Below, piece after piece: positions 16,612 through 25,449 of a DNA stretch of 45,896 nucleotides (position 1 is its first letter; each line of letters starts with the position of its first letter). Source of the stretch: Gemmatimonadota bacterium (GTDB lineage: Bacteria; Gemmatimonadota; Gemmatimonadetes; Longimicrobiales; Gaopeijiaceae); the NCBI GenBank assembly GCA_009841165.1, contig VXMI01000143.1:1-45896 (forward strand). The letters are read 5' to 3'. The notes beneath the pieces were generated by a model that saw only the letters and a program-made list of their open reading frames with translations, was not told where the DNA came from and searched no databases. The position numbers were made by a program, and so were the translations under genes.

Positions 16612-17478
16612 CTAGCGGGAGACGACGTACCTGCCGTGCGTGTCCCCCGGGATGAATTCGCTTATTGCGTATGGCCCGTTCAGCAGGTGATTGAACGCCC
16701 TGCGGGTCGAACGTCTCCAGCCGAGCGCCTCGTCGAAGGAACGGGCTTCCACTTCTTCGATGTCGCGCGGGATCAGGACTTCGATCACGTCCGCTTCAGT
16801 CGAGGGCAGAGATTCGTCGCTGCCCGGAGCCCACACGACCGGCGGCGATTCGGGTTTTTCCTCCGAAGCTCCCGATCCGGCATGACTGAGCGCGTCCCGG
16901 CGTGTGCTCGTCAGATCGACCTCGCCCGTCGCTTTCGTGCCCGCCAGATCCCACCTGGCGATGAACCGGTCGGTTCCGAGCTGGTGGAGCTCGCTGTCCG
17001 ATGTCCCGTACATGTCCTGCACGAACTCGTCTACGGTGGCCCCGAGCAGGTTCAGGTTCAGGTGCGCGTTCCGGGCCACCAGCGGGTCGAAGGTCCAATA
17101 CATGGTCTTCACCCCGACGCCGCGGAGTTCCTCCTTCTGGGCGAGCTTGAGCCGCCGGCCGATCCCCTGGTTTCGCGCTTCCGGGCGCACGGCCAGCATG
17201 TGCGACCAGTGGGCGAGCTCCCCTCGGCGCAGCCCCGTCACCCCGTAGACGAAACCGTAGAGTGTTCCGTCGGGACCGAACGCCCCGGTCACCACCCCTT
17301 TCATCTTGGCAGTGATCTGCAGCATGCTGAGCGGCACCACGTCCGAGAAGCCCTGTCCCCAGGTGTCGCGTTGAAGATCGACGCACGCGACGAAATCGTC
17401 GCGAGTCTCGGCCGGGCGAATCCGGACCTGAAACGAGCCGGAGGAGTCTGTGCCGGAGGCGGGGGCTTGCGAGGTCAT
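16612..17478 (-). CDS. GNAT-family N-acetyltransferase (COG3375-like)
   Basis: I start at ATG 17478, with GGGAG seven bases before it; this gives 288 residues. The GNAT core is MLAVRPEARNQGIGRRLKLAQ, the acetyl-CoA pyrophosphate loop, followed by VKTMYWTFDPLVARNAHLNL, the pattern of the COG3375 group of uncharacterised acetyltransferases. The C-terminal ~100 residues are variable, with an acidic linker and EVLIPRDIEEVE. The substrate is unknown. It lies 26 bases upstream of the S9 peptidase and may be co-transcribed with it; it is divergent from the GntR gene. Confidence 0.85.
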   Translation of the reverse strand: MTSQAPASGTDSSGSFQVRIRPAETRDDFVACVDLQRDTWGQGFSDVVPLSMLQITAKMKGVVTGAFGPDGTLYGFVYGVTGLRRGELAHWSHMLAVRPEARNQGIGRRLKLAQKEELRGVGVKTMYWTFDPLVARNAHLNLNLLGATVDEFVQDMYGTSDSELHQLGTDRFIARWDLAGTKATGEVDLTSTRRDALSHAGSGASEEKPESPPVVWAPGSDESLPSTEADVIEVLIPRDIEEVEARSFDEALGWRRSTRRAFNHLLNGPYAISEFIPGDTHGRYVVSR

Positions 17479-17535
17479 CACGGCGCTCCCTTGAGAACGT
17501 CCATTCCCTGGCGTCACTTGGGATGGCAACCTAGC

Positions 17536-17564
17536 TTGCAGGTTCGCATACGGCAAGGTATACA
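17536..17564 (+). promoter_or_regulatory. Predicted promoter of the GntR gene
   Basis: TTGCAG (17536-17541) and TATACA (17559-17564, continuing AT) are separated by exactly 17 bases. The expected start near 17571 leaves a leader of ~150 bases before the GntR ATG. Confidence 0.5.
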
Positions 17565-17677
17565 ATGATTCGAGCCCACGCGGAGTACATTTCTGCGTTA
17601 TGTTATCAGGCTGGACATGAGATTTCGGGGTCCTGCTGGAACAACCAGCGGAACCGGGAACAAGGGAATCTAGTAAG

Positions 17678-17713
17678 GAGGCGGATTCCGCCAAGATGCG
17701 CGGTCCGCAATGA
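17678..17713 (+). other. Possible leader: strong SD, small hairpin and 5-codon frame
   Basis: AAGGAGG is followed by GGCGG-ATT-CCGCC, a 5-bp hairpin, and then ATG CGC GGT CCG CAA TGA (17696-17713). The hairpin lies between the SD and the ATG. The stop is 9 bases before the GntR start, so re-initiation is conceivable. The frame may be chance. Confidence 0.25.
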
Positions 17714-17722
17714 CGGGGAGCC

Positions 17723-18418
17723 ATGAGTCTAGTCAACACCACTGTCGATCTCGGGACGCAGGCCTACGAGCGCCTGCGCGAACTAATCGTCCACGGCCGC
17801 CTCGCACCCGGCTCGCGTCTCATCGAGACCGAGATCGCCGACCGGCTCGGGCTCAGCCGCACTCCCATCCGGAGCGCGCTCCAGCGTCTGATGCAGGAAG
17901 GCTACATCGCCGATACCGGAAACGGTCGCCAGAGCCGCCCGTACGTTTCGCCGCTCACGAAGGACGACGCGCTGGAACTGTTGTTCATCGTGGGCGAGAT
18001 CGAGGGGCTGGCCGCCTGGCGCGCCGCCCAGCTCGACACGCGCCCCGCCCTGGTCACCGAACTCAACGCGATCAACTCCGAGATGCTCGCAGAGGCGAGC
18101 CTCGGCAGGCCCTCCCGCGAGCGGCTCTTCCAGCTCGACAACAGATTCCACCGCTCGTACGTGCAGGCGGGGGCCGGCCCCCGGCTCCTGGTGCTCAACG
18201 ACTCCATCAAGCCGCAGGCCGAGCGTTACATACGCCTGTACATCGACGCCCTGATCGATCAGATCACCGTGTCCGTCGACGAGCACGAGAGAATCGTGAA
18301 CGCGATCGCGTCCGGCGACCCGGATAAGGCCCAGGCCACCGTACGGACCAACTGGCGCAACGCCGCCGAGCGACTCGGCGGTGTCATCGCTCGCGCCGGG
18401 GAACTGGGCAGCTGGTAA
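17723..18418 (+). CDS. GntR-family transcriptional regulator with FCD domain
   Basis: The 231-residue protein has an N-terminal winged helix (AYERLRELIVHGRLAPGSRL, then EIADRLGLSRTPIRSALQRL) and a C-terminal all-helical FCD domain with the metal/ligand residues of FadR-type regulators (DNRFHRSYV, DEHERIVNAI). FCD regulators respond to small carboxylates, sugar acids or amino acids and usually control adjacent catabolic genes. The serine hydrolase starts 37 bases downstream and is the obvious target. The ATG is forced by a stop just upstream; the nearest GGGGAG is only two bases away, so initiation may depend on translation of a short upstream frame (17696-17713). Confidence 0.88.
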   Translation: MSLVNTTVDLGTQAYERLRELIVHGRLAPGSRLIETEIADRLGLSRTPIRSALQRLMQEGYIADTGNGRQSRPYVSPLTKDDALELLFIVGEIEGLAAWRAAQLDTRPALVTELNAINSEMLAEASLGRPSRERLFQLDNRFHRSYVQAGAGPRLLVLNDSIKPQAERYIRLYIDALIDQITVSVDEHERIVNAIASGDPDKAQATVRTNWRNAAERLGGVIARAGELGSW

Positions 18419-18455
18419 ACGCGCGGCCATCCATACCCTACAGGAGACTCCACCG

Positions 18456-19964
18456 ATGAACCGCACCCGATTCCTTGCGCTTGCCTTCTTCGTCGTTTTC
18501 GCTCCGGCCGCGGTCGCGCAGCAGGGGCTCGAGGGGCTGGGCGTCGAAATCGAGCAGATGATCGGCGACTGGGGTATCCCGGGAGCCGCCGTCGTGGTGA
18601 TTCAGGACGACGAAATCACCTTCGCGCAGGGCTTCGGCGTCAGGGAGATCGGTGGCGGGGATCCGGTCGACGAGCACACGATCTTCGCGGTGGGGTCCAC
18701 CTCCAAGGCCTTCACCGCCGCCTCGGTCGCCATGCTCGTGGACGAAGGGAAGGTGTCATGGGACGATCCCATCGGTGATCACGTGCCCATCTTCCAGCTC
18801 AGCGACCCCTACATCACGCGCGACTTGCGCGTGCGCGACCTCATGGCCCACAACTCCGGCCTGATGCGCGGCGACCGCCTCTGGTACGCGAGCGGCCGCA
18901 GCCGCGAAGAGGTCCTCGAGCAGGTAAGGCACCAGCCCGTGACCTTCCCGCTGCGCTCGACCTTCCAGTACAACAACACGACCTGGATCGCGGCCGGCGA
19001 AGTCATCGAGAACGCCTCCGGCATGAGCTGGGACGACTTCGTGGCTTCACGCATCTTCCGGCCCCTGGGCATGGCCCGCAGCACGACCTCGGTCGAGGCG
19101 CTCAAGCGGCTCGACAACGTCGCCACGCCCCACAATCCGTCGCTGGACGGCGAGGTAAAGGCCATCCCCTACCGCAACATCGACAACGCCGGGCCGGCGG
19201 GTTCGATCAACTCCAGCGCGCTGCAGATGGCCCAGTGGATCCGGCTGCAGCTCGGCCGCGGGGAATTCGAGGGCGAGCGGCTGATCTCCGAGGAGGCCAT
19301 CGGCGAGACGCACACCAGTCAGATGCTCATCCGCAAGGAGGGCACCTGGGCGCTCACGTGGCCCGAATCCGATTTCCTGACCTACGGGCTCGGCTGGTTC
19401 CTTAGCAGCTACCGCGATGTCACGATGATCTCCCACGGCGGCAACATCGACGGCATGACCGCCTACGTGGGATTCGTCCCCAGGCGCGGCTACGGAATGG
19501 TCATCCTGTCGAACCTGAGCAGCGCGAACGGCTTCAGCTCCGCTCTGGCGCACCGGATCATCGACCGCCTTGAGGGCGGCGAAGGCCTCCCCTGGAACGA
19601 GAACATGCTCAAGGTCTTCAGCGAGTTCATGGACCAGCAGCGCGCCGCGGCCAGGGAGGTCGAAGAGAGCCGCGCGGAGGGCACGTCGACCACGCTGCCC
19701 ATCGCCGAGTACGCCGGCACCTACGCCAACGACATGTACGGCGAGATCGTCGTGACCGAGGACGGCGGGGTGCTGAGCGCCAGCTTCGGTGCCGGCTACC
19801 AGGGCTCCCTGGAGCACTGGCACTACGACACCTTCCGGGTCAGATGGGGCGGCGGCGCCGAGCCCCGTGAGTTCCTGCGCTTCGAGATCGGAACCGACGG
19901 CAAGGTCGCGGTCCTGCACGCGGAGATCGAGGGAAGCATCGCGTTCAGGAGGCAGGAAGGGTAG
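18456..19964 (+). CDS. Exported serine hydrolase, beta-lactamase/PBP-like family with C-terminal beta domain
   Basis: The 502-residue protein starts at ATG 18456, nine bases after AGGAG, with a signal peptide ending AVAQQ. Motifs are S81-T-S-K84, Y172-N-N and SHGGNIDG, the full class C beta-lactamase/D-aminopeptidase set. After residue ~400 an acidic linker leads to a ~90-residue beta domain (PIAEYAGTYANDMYGEI onward) like the DUF3471-type tail of these hydrolases. It is probably an esterase or D-peptidase of the periplasm; the substrate is unknown. It lies 37 bases after the GntR gene and is probably controlled by it. The paralogue at 1535 is a lipoprotein. Confidence 0.9.
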   Translation: MNRTRFLALAFFVVFAPAAVAQQGLEGLGVEIEQMIGDWGIPGAAVVVIQDDEITFAQGFGVREIGGGDPVDEHTIFAVGSTSKAFTAASVAMLVDEGKVSWDDPIGDHVPIFQLSDPYITRDLRVRDLMAHNSGLMRGDRLWYASGRSREEVLEQVRHQPVTFPLRSTFQYNNTTWIAAGEVIENASGMSWDDFVASRIFRPLGMARSTTSVEALKRLDNVATPHNPSLDGEVKAIPYRNIDNAGPAGSINSSALQMAQWIRLQLGRGEFEGERLISEEAIGETHTSQMLIRKEGTWALTWPESDFLTYGLGWFLSSYRDVTMISHGGNIDGMTAYVGFVPRRGYGMVILSNLSSANGFSSALAHRIIDRLEGGEGLPWNENMLKVFSEFMDQQRAAAREVEESRAEGTSTTLPIAEYAGTYANDMYGEIVVTEDGGVLSASFGAGYQGSLEHWHYDTFRVRWGGGAEPREFLRFEIGTDGKVAVLHAEIEGSIAFRRQEG

Positions 19965-20047
19965 GCGCGAGGCTCCGGTGGCCCCCGTGTCATGAACCCG
20001 GTCCCGCGTCGCGAGCCGAGCAGCCGGGCAGCACTTCCCGCCAGGCG

Positions 20048-21211
20048 GTGAGCGGCTCGATCGTCAACGGGAGCACTCACACCGCCGACGTCGTCGTCAT
20101 CGGCGCCGGGATCGTGGGGGCGTCCTGCGCGTATCAGCTCGCCGACCGCGGCCTGTCGGTCGCCGTCCTGGAGCGGGAAGCCGCACCCGCGCTCGGCTCC
20201 ACCGGGAGGAGCGCGGCCGGCGTGCGCGTGCAGTTCACCACGGCGCCCAACATCGCGCTGTCGATGTACTCGCTGCCCATCTACCGCACCTTTCGCGAGC
20301 GGCACGGCTTCGAGGTCGGGTACCGCGACATCGGATACCTGCTGCTCGTGCCGCCGGAGCGCTGGGACGACCACATGGCCTCGGTCGCGCTGCAGCGCAG
20401 CATGGGCGCCCCGGTCGAGGTGCTCGCACCGGAAGAGGCGCTGCACTACGTCCCCATGGCTACCGACGGGCTCGCCGGTATGACCTACGGTCCCTGGGAC
20501 GGGGTCATCGATCCCCACATGGCGACCCACGCGTGGGTGTCGATGGGCCGCCGGGCCGGGGTGCGGTACCATCTCCGCGAGGCCGTGACCGGTGTCCGTT
20601 CCGAGGGCGACGGGTGGCTCGTCGAGACGGAAACTCGAACCTTCTCCTGCGAACACCTGGTCAACGCCGCGGGAACCTGGTCGGGACGGGTCGGCCGGCT
20701 CGCCGGGCTGGAAGTTCCCGTCAGGCCGAAGCGCATCCAGATCTTCCTGAGCGCGCCGATCGCCGACGAGCGCACCTACCCGCTCACGATCGACCTGGGC
20801 ACCGGCGTGTACCTGCGCAGCGAGGGTGACCGGATCCTCTTCGGCATGGACACCCACGCCGACGACGGTTTCACGGAGGGGGTCGACTGGGGCTGGCTGG
20901 AGGAGGTGCTGCTGGCCGGTGTCGACCGCTACCCCTGGTGGGTGGACCTCGGGGTGGACCGCCAGGGAAGCTGGTGGGGATATTACGGCGTGACACCCGA
21001 CAACAACCCGGTGATCGGCTTCAATCCGGGGGCCAGCCGCTGGGTGGACGCTTGCGGGTTTTCAGGGCACGGGATCATGCATGCGCCCGCGACCGGGCTG
21101 GCGGTGTCCGAGCTGATCGCCGACGGACACGCGCACACCCTTGACGTGACCGCCTTCCGTCACGGAAGGTTCGAGGAGGCGGGGGTGGCGGTGGAGGCCA
21201 ACATCTTCTGA
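20048..21211 (+). CDS. FAD-dependent amino-acid/amine oxidoreductase (DAO family, sarcosine-oxidase-beta-like)
   Basis: The start is the GTG at 20048, without a convincing Shine-Dalgarno, giving 387 residues. ADVVVIGAGIVGASCAYQL is the FAD dinucleotide fold; GSTGRSAAGVRVQF and the C-terminal CGFSGHGIMHAPATG are typical of the SoxB/DAO group that oxidises glycine, sarcosine, proline or related amines. No signal peptide is seen, so it is cytoplasmic or membrane-peripheral. It starts 83 bases after the serine hydrolase and is followed 15 bases later by the GPP34 gene. It belongs to a different subfamily from the DadA-like gene at 6963. Confidence 0.87.
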   Translation: MSGSIVNGSTHTADVVVIGAGIVGASCAYQLADRGLSVAVLEREAAPALGSTGRSAAGVRVQFTTAPNIALSMYSLPIYRTFRERHGFEVGYRDIGYLLLVPPERWDDHMASVALQRSMGAPVEVLAPEEALHYVPMATDGLAGMTYGPWDGVIDPHMATHAWVSMGRRAGVRYHLREAVTGVRSEGDGWLVETETRTFSCEHLVNAAGTWSGRVGRLAGLEVPVRPKRIQIFLSAPIADERTYPLTIDLGTGVYLRSEGDRILFGMDTHADDGFTEGVDWGWLEEVLLAGVDRYPWWVDLGVDRQGSWWGYYGVTPDNNPVIGFNPGASRWVDACGFSGHGIMHAPATGLAVSELIADGHAHTLDVTAFRHGRFEEAGVAVEANIF

Positions 21212-21226
21212 GGAGACCGGACCGGG

Positions 21227-21883
21227 ATGACGCTTAGATTCGCCGAAGAGATCATGCTGCTCCTGCTGGACGACGAAGAGGGGCGCTTCCTGCGGGTACC
21301 CGACTGGTCGATGCGGTATGCGCTCGGCGGCGCGGTGCTGATGGACCTCGCGCTCGAAGACCGGATCGACACCGACCTCGAGAAGCTGATCCTGGTCGAT
21401 TCCACCCCGCTGGGCGAAAATCTGCTCGATCCCGTGCTCGCCGAAATCGCCAGCGAGGAGGGTACCCACAACGCGCGCTTCTGGGTGGAACGCGCCGCGG
21501 GTCACTCCGACGCGATCCGCGAAGCCGCCGTGACCCGCCTCGTCGAACGCGGGATCCTGGAGCGCAGGGAGGACCGGTTCCTGTGGGTCTTCCGGTCGCG
21601 GCGCTACCCCGTCGTCGACGGCACCGCGGAGCAGGAGGTCAAGCTGCGGATCATGGAGCTCCTCTTCAGCGAGATGATCCCGACTCCGCGCGACGTCGTC
21701 ATCATCTGCCTGGCGGATGCGTGCGGCATCTTCGCCGAACTGCTCTCCAGGCGCGAACTGCAGCACGTCATGCCGCGCATTCAGTTCCTGCGCCGGATGG
21801 ACCTGATCGGCCGTGCGGTGACGGATGCCGTATGGGACATCGAGGTCTCGCTGGCGCAGGCGATCCGACCCCATTTCGGGTAG
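21227..21883 (+). CDS. GPP34 (GOLPH3-like) family protein
   Basis: The 218-residue protein reads LRFAEEIMLLLLDDEEGRFL at the N-terminus, followed by ALGGAVLMDLALEDRI, then an REAAVTRLVERGILE segment. These are the conserved elements of the GPP34 family, related to the Golgi phosphoprotein GOLPH3, which binds phosphatidylinositol-4-phosphate. Bacterial members are widespread and of unknown function, presumably membrane-associated. The RBS (GAGGAGA, ending about 11 bases upstream) and the 15-base gap to the oxidoreductase suggest an operon. A 114-base gap with promoter-like repeats separates it from the mod regulator. Confidence 0.85.
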   Translation: MTLRFAEEIMLLLLDDEEGRFLRVPDWSMRYALGGAVLMDLALEDRIDTDLEKLILVDSTPLGENLLDPVLAEIASEEGTHNARFWVERAAGHSDAIREAAVTRLVERGILERREDRFLWVFRSRRYPVVDGTAEQEVKLRIMELLFSEMIPTPRDVVIICLADACGIFAELLSRRELQHVMPRIQFLRRMDLIGRAVTDAVWDIEVSLAQAIRPHFG

Positions 21884-21910
21884 GCCCCAAGGGCGTAGTG
21901 CGGGCAAACC

Positions 21911-21952
21911 GTCTGACAAGTAGGCTTTACACTTTATAAGGTAAACCTTACA
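21911..21952. repeat. Two tandem 21-bp AT-rich units upstream of the mod regulator
   Basis: On the minus strand TGTAAGGTTTACC, TTATAAAG (21952-21932) is followed by TGTAAAGCCTAC, TTGTCAGAC (21931-21911). The second unit shares TGTAAAGCCTAC exactly with the unit at 29833. Here the repeat is intergenic, unlike the copies at 12407 and 29833, which lie in signal-peptide codons. Confidence 0.6.
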
Positions 21953-21954
21953 TT
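21926..21954 (+). promoter_or_regulatory. Predicted mod operon promoter with internal operator
   Basis: TTTACA (21926-21931) and TACATT (21949-21954) are 17 bases apart. Between them lies the perfect inverted repeat TAAGGT-AA-ACCTTA (21937-21950), a natural place for repressor binding. The XRE/PBP regulator encoded next is the likely ligand. The site overlaps the 21-bp repeat, so which function came first is unclear. Confidence 0.45.
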
Positions 21955-21997
21955 GTCGGAGTTGTCGGGCCACGCACCAGCACCAGGGAGACTCAGC

Positions 21998-23107
21998 ATG
22001 ACCGATGTCCAGCTAGACAACCGGGTAAGACACTACCGCAAGGCGAACCGGATGTCGCAGCAGAAGCTCGCCGAAGCCCTCGGCGTGTCGCGTCAGGCGA
22101 TCCACGCGATCGAGACGGGCTCGCAGGTTCCTTCCACGAGCCTCGGGCTGCGCATGGCGCGGGTGTTCGGGTGTGCCGTGGAGGATCTGTTCAGCCTGGC
22201 GGCGGATCCCGCAATTCGCGCGCGTCTGGCGCCGGCCGGGCCGGACAACCAGGCGAGTCCGCGGGTCGTCCTCGGACAGGTCGACGGCCGCTGGGCCGCG
22301 CACCGGCTTCCTTCGCTCGGTATCACCGCCGCGGACGGAATCATCGCCGGCGTGGACGGGAACGAAGCCGATGTCACCCCGCTCGCCGATTCGGCGCACC
22401 TCGAGCGCAACGTGCTCGTCGCCGGATGCGCACCCCTGCTGGGGGCGGTGGCGCAGCGGGTCGGAGCCCGGTTCAGCGACGCGCGCGTAACCTGGTTGCG
22501 CACCGGGAACAGGAACTCGATGGGACTTCTCGCGGGGGGGCTGGTGCACATGGCGGGGCTCCACCTGTCGGGAGGCGGAGGTGCTGAGGGTACCGCGGCG
22601 GTCGCGCGCCGAGTGCTTCCCGGCCGCCGACTTCTCGTCGTCAACCTCACGCGCTGGCGCCAGGGGCTGGTGGTGGCGGCGGGGAACCCGCGCGGTATCT
22701 CCGGCGCAGCCGATCTGGCCAACTCGGACCTGCGGGTCGTACGCCGCGAAGAGGGGTCCGGCGCACAGGCGCTGGCCACCCGGCTCGTGGAGGCCGAGGC
22801 CGACTGTGCCCTTCCGGACTCGGGACCGATGGCGCGCGGCCACCTCGAGGTGGCCAACCTGGTGCGGTGCGGGGCAGCGGACGTGGGCATCGCCATCGAG
22901 GGCGCCGCGCTCGCCGAGGGACTCGACTTCGTGCCGCTCACGGAGGAGCGCTTCGACCTGGTCGTCCCCGCAGACATCGCGGCCAAGACGCCGGTGTCCC
23001 GGGTCATCGACGCCCTGGACGACGCCGCCTTCCGCACCGAAGTGAGCCACCTGCCCGGTTACGACGGGTCGATGAGCGGACAGGTCACGACCGTGGACGC
23101 GGCGTGA
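21998..23107 (+). CDS. XRE-type HTH regulator fused to a periplasmic-binding-protein-like domain
   Basis: I start at ATG 21998 (GGGAG seven bases upstream), giving 369 residues; a TTG at 21953 would lie inside the predicted promoter. Residues ~4-65 are an XRE helix-turn-helix (RVRHYRKANRMSQQKLAEAL, SRQAIHAIETGSQVPS). The rest is a PBP-like ligand domain with ADVGIAIEGAALAEGLDFVPL, as in regulators placed beside molybdate transporters. The stop overlaps the GTG of modA (GTGA), so regulator and transporter are translationally coupled. Sensing of molybdate (or tungstate) and control of its own operon is the probable role. Confidence 0.87.
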   Translation: MTDVQLDNRVRHYRKANRMSQQKLAEALGVSRQAIHAIETGSQVPSTSLGLRMARVFGCAVEDLFSLAADPAIRARLAPAGPDNQASPRVVLGQVDGRWAAHRLPSLGITAADGIIAGVDGNEADVTPLADSAHLERNVLVAGCAPLLGAVAQRVGARFSDARVTWLRTGNRNSMGLLAGGLVHMAGLHLSGGGGAEGTAAVARRVLPGRRLLVVNLTRWRQGLVVAAGNPRGISGAADLANSDLRVVRREEGSGAQALATRLVEAEADCALPDSGPMARGHLEVANLVRCGAADVGIAIEGAALAEGLDFVPLTEERFDLVVPADIAAKTPVSRVIDALDDAAFRTEVSHLPGYDGSMSGQVTTVDAA

Positions 23108-23901
23108 GGACTCGCGGGGCGGCGGCCCTGAACGCGGCCGTCCTGAGCGCGACACTCCTCCTCCCGGGCTGCGGCTCCGCCGATCCGGAACGGCAGCCGC
23201 TGCGGGTGTTCGCCGCTTCGTCGCTGACCGACGCGTTCAGCGACATGGCGGGTGCATTCGAAGCTTCGCACCCCGAAACCGAGGTCGTGCTGGTGTTCGC
23301 CGGAAGCCAGGTGCTTCGCCTCCAGATCGAGCAGGGCGCTCCCGCCGACGTCTTCGCCTCGGCCGATCCCCGCCACATGGAGTCCCTGGTGGGCGAGGGG
23401 CTGGTCACCGGGCAGCGCGTCCTGGCCGAGAACGAGCTGGTGGTGATCGTGCCGCGGGGCAACCCGTCCCGCATCGAGGCCTTCGCCGACCTGGTGCGAG
23501 CCGAGCGCCTCGTGATCGGGACGCCGTACGTGCCGGTGGGGGCGTACACGCGCGAGGCGCTGAGGCGCGCGGGAGCCGACGGCGGTCTCCCCGGTTTCGA
23601 AGCGGAGGTGCTGGGCCGCGTAGTCTCCGAGGAGAGCAACGTGAGGCTCGTGCGCGCCAAGGTGGAGCTGGGCGAGGCCGACGCCGCGATCGTGTACCGC
23701 ACGGACGCCGCGCCGGGGCGGGTGCGGACGGTGCGGGTGCCGTCCCGGGCGAACGTGCGCGCCCAGTATCTGATCGGGGTGGTGGCAGGCGCGGAAAACG
23801 TGGCCGGAGCGGAGCGGTGGGCGGGGTTTGTGGCTTCGCCGGAGGGTCGCCGAATCCTGTCCCGCCACGGCTTTCTCACCGACGTCACGACCGCGCAGTA
23901 A
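23104..23901 (+). CDS. modA: Molybdate ABC transporter, substrate-binding lipoprotein
   Basis: The GTG at 23104 overlaps the preceding TGA and gives 265 residues. The N-terminus has a lipobox (LLLPGC). ModA landmarks are VFAASSLTDAF, VVLVFAGSQVLRLQIEQGAP, ADVFASAD and EADAAIVYRTDA, which form the oxyanion pocket (Ser of AASS, Ser of GSQ, Tyr of VYRTD). It binds molybdate or tungstate in the periplasm and delivers it to ModB. The operon order modA-modB-modC is canonical. Confidence 0.92.
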   Translation: MRTRGAAALNAAVLSATLLLPGCGSADPERQPLRVFAASSLTDAFSDMAGAFEASHPETEVVLVFAGSQVLRLQIEQGAPADVFASADPRHMESLVGEGLVTGQRVLAENELVVIVPRGNPSRIEAFADLVRAERLVIGTPYVPVGAYTREALRRAGADGGLPGFEAEVLGRVVSEESNVRLVRAKVELGEADAAIVYRTDAAPGRVRTVRVPSRANVRAQYLIGVVAGAENVAGAERWAGFVASPEGRRILSRHGFLTDVTTAQ

Positions 23902-23910
23902 CAGCCCCGG

Positions 23911-24726
23911 GTGAAGCACCGCCGTTCTCTCGCGGAACGCGCGCCGTTCCTGGCCGCGCTGCCCATGCTGGCCATCCTCGCGGTCCCGCTGGTCGCGCTG
24001 GCCGGCGCATCCTCTCCCGGCGACATCGCCGCGGGTGCCCGCCACCCCCTCTTCGCCCCGGCGCTCTGGCTGAGTACGCGCACGACCCTGTTCTCCCTGG
24101 CGGTCATTGTCCTGGCGGGCACCCCCCTCGCATGGTGGATGGCGGCGCGCCCGGGACGCGCCCCACGCTTCGTCGAGACGCTGGTGGACCTGCCCATCGT
24201 CGTTCCGCCCGCGGTCATGGGCATCGCACTGCTCGAGACACTCGGGCGAAACGGGCTCTTCGGCCCGGCGCTGTCCTCCCTCGGCCTTCGGATCCCCTTC
24301 ACCACCACCGCCGTCGTGGTGGCCCAGGTGGTCGTCTCGGCCCCCTTCTACGTCCAGGCCTCGGCCGCGGCCTTTCGGCGCATCGACGACGACCTCCTGA
24401 CCGTCGCCCGCACCCTCGGTCACTCCCCGGCTAGCGCCTTCTTCCGCGTCGCGGTCCCGCTGGCCCTCCCCGGCATGGTTGCGGGCGCGGCCCTCGCCTG
24501 GGCCCGGGCGCTGGGAGAGTTCGGCGCCACGCTCCTCTTCGCCGGCAACCTCTCCGGCACCACCCAGACCATGCCGCTGGCGATCTACACCGCGCTCGAA
24601 TCCGATGCGCGGGTCGCCGTCGCGCTGGCGCTCGTTCTCGTGGCCGCGAGCGCGCTCCTCCTCATTCCCCTGCGCGCCGTGCCCGCGCTGCTCATGCGCC
24701 GGCTCGGGGTCGAGCACGGCGCCTGA
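23911..24726 (+). CDS. modB: Molybdate ABC transporter, permease
   Basis: The 271-residue product starts at a GTG nine bases after modA. It is strongly hydrophobic with about six membrane segments and the cytoplasmic EAA loop typical of importers ([29 protein letters not shown]), here of the ModB/CysW type. It forms the membrane channel for molybdate or tungstate with ModC. Confidence 0.92.
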   Translation: MKHRRSLAERAPFLAALPMLAILAVPLVALAGASSPGDIAAGARHPLFAPALWLSTRTTLFSLAVIVLAGTPLAWWMAARPGRAPRFVETLVDLPIVVPPAVMGIALLETLGRNGLFGPALSSLGLRIPFTTTAVVVAQVVVSAPFYVQASAAAFRRIDDDLLTVARTLGHSPASAFFRVAVPLALPGMVAGAALAWARALGEFGATLLFAGNLSGTTQTMPLAIYTALESDARVAVALALVLVAASALLLIPLRAVPALLMRRLGVEHGA

Positions 24727-24729
24727 CCC

Positions 24730-25449
24730 GTGGATTGGAGCGTCCGCGTCGAGGCGCGCACCGGCGGCTTCCACCTCGATGCCCGCATCGAGGGCGGCGC
24801 GGCCCCCGTCGCGGTCATCGGGCCGAACGGTTCCGGCAAGACCACCCTGCTCCGCGTCATCGCCGGCGCCTGCCGGGCCGACCGCGGGCGCATCCGCGTC
24901 GGCGACCGCGTCCTCTTCGACTCCCGCGCCGGTGTCTTCCTGGCTCCCGAGGACCGTCGCGTCGGCTACGTGCCGCAGGGGTACGGCCTCTTCCCTCACC
25001 TGACCGTCCTCGACAACGTCGCCTTCGGGCTCGCCGCCGGGCCCGCGCGCGCACCCAGGGCGGACCGGCACCGCATCGCCGCCGACATCCTCGGCGAGAT
25101 CGACTGCGGACACCTCGCGCGGCGCTATCCCGCCATGCTGTCAGGCGGCGAGAAGCAGCGCGTCGCCCTCGCCCGCGCCCTCCTGCCGGCACCCGAGATG
25201 CTCCTCCTCGACGAGCCCCTGGCCGCCATGGATGTCGCCGCCCGGCGGGGACTGCGGGGCTATCTGGCCAGCCACCTGGCCGGGCGGCGCCAGCCGGCGA
25301 TCGTCGTCACCCACGACCCCCGCGACGTGCGCGCGCTGAACCCGCCCGCGGTCTACGCGCTGGAAAAGGGGAAGGTGATGGAGAGCGGCCCGCCCGATCG
25401 CCTGGCCGCGGAACCCGCCACCGACTTCGTCGCCGAGTTCTTCGCCTGA
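24730..25449 (+). CDS. modC: Molybdate ABC transporter, ATPase (short form without Mop domain)
   Basis: The 239-residue protein starts at a GTG three bases after the modB stop. Walker A is GPNGSGKTT (31-39), the ABC signature is LSGGEKQR, Walker B is MLLLDEPLAAMD, and the switch His is in VVTHDPRD. Many ModC proteins are ~350 residues and end in a molybdate-binding Mop domain; this one ends at the ATPase core, so feedback sensing through ModC is absent and may be left to the XRE/PBP regulator. Confidence 0.92.
   Translation: MDWSVRVEARTGGFHLDARIEGGAAPVAVIGPNGSGKTTLLRVIAGACRADRGRIRVGDRVLFDSRAGVFLAPEDRRVGYVPQGYGLFPHLTVLDNVAFGLAAGPARAPRADRHRIAADILGEIDCGHLARRYPAMLSGGEKQRVALARALLPAPEMLLLDEPLAAMDVAARRGLRGYLASHLAGRRQPAIVVTHDPRDVRALNPPAVYALEKGKVMESGPPDRLAAEPATDFVAEFFA

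Noticed and set aside
21953-21997. TTG start that would extend the XRE regulator by 15 residues
   Set aside because: The extension lies in the predicted promoter, has no SD, and the HTH domain is complete from 21998.
23059-25113. Long minus-strand frame opposite modABC
   Set aside because: Glu/Gly/Arg/His low-complexity shadow of three confidently recognised genes.
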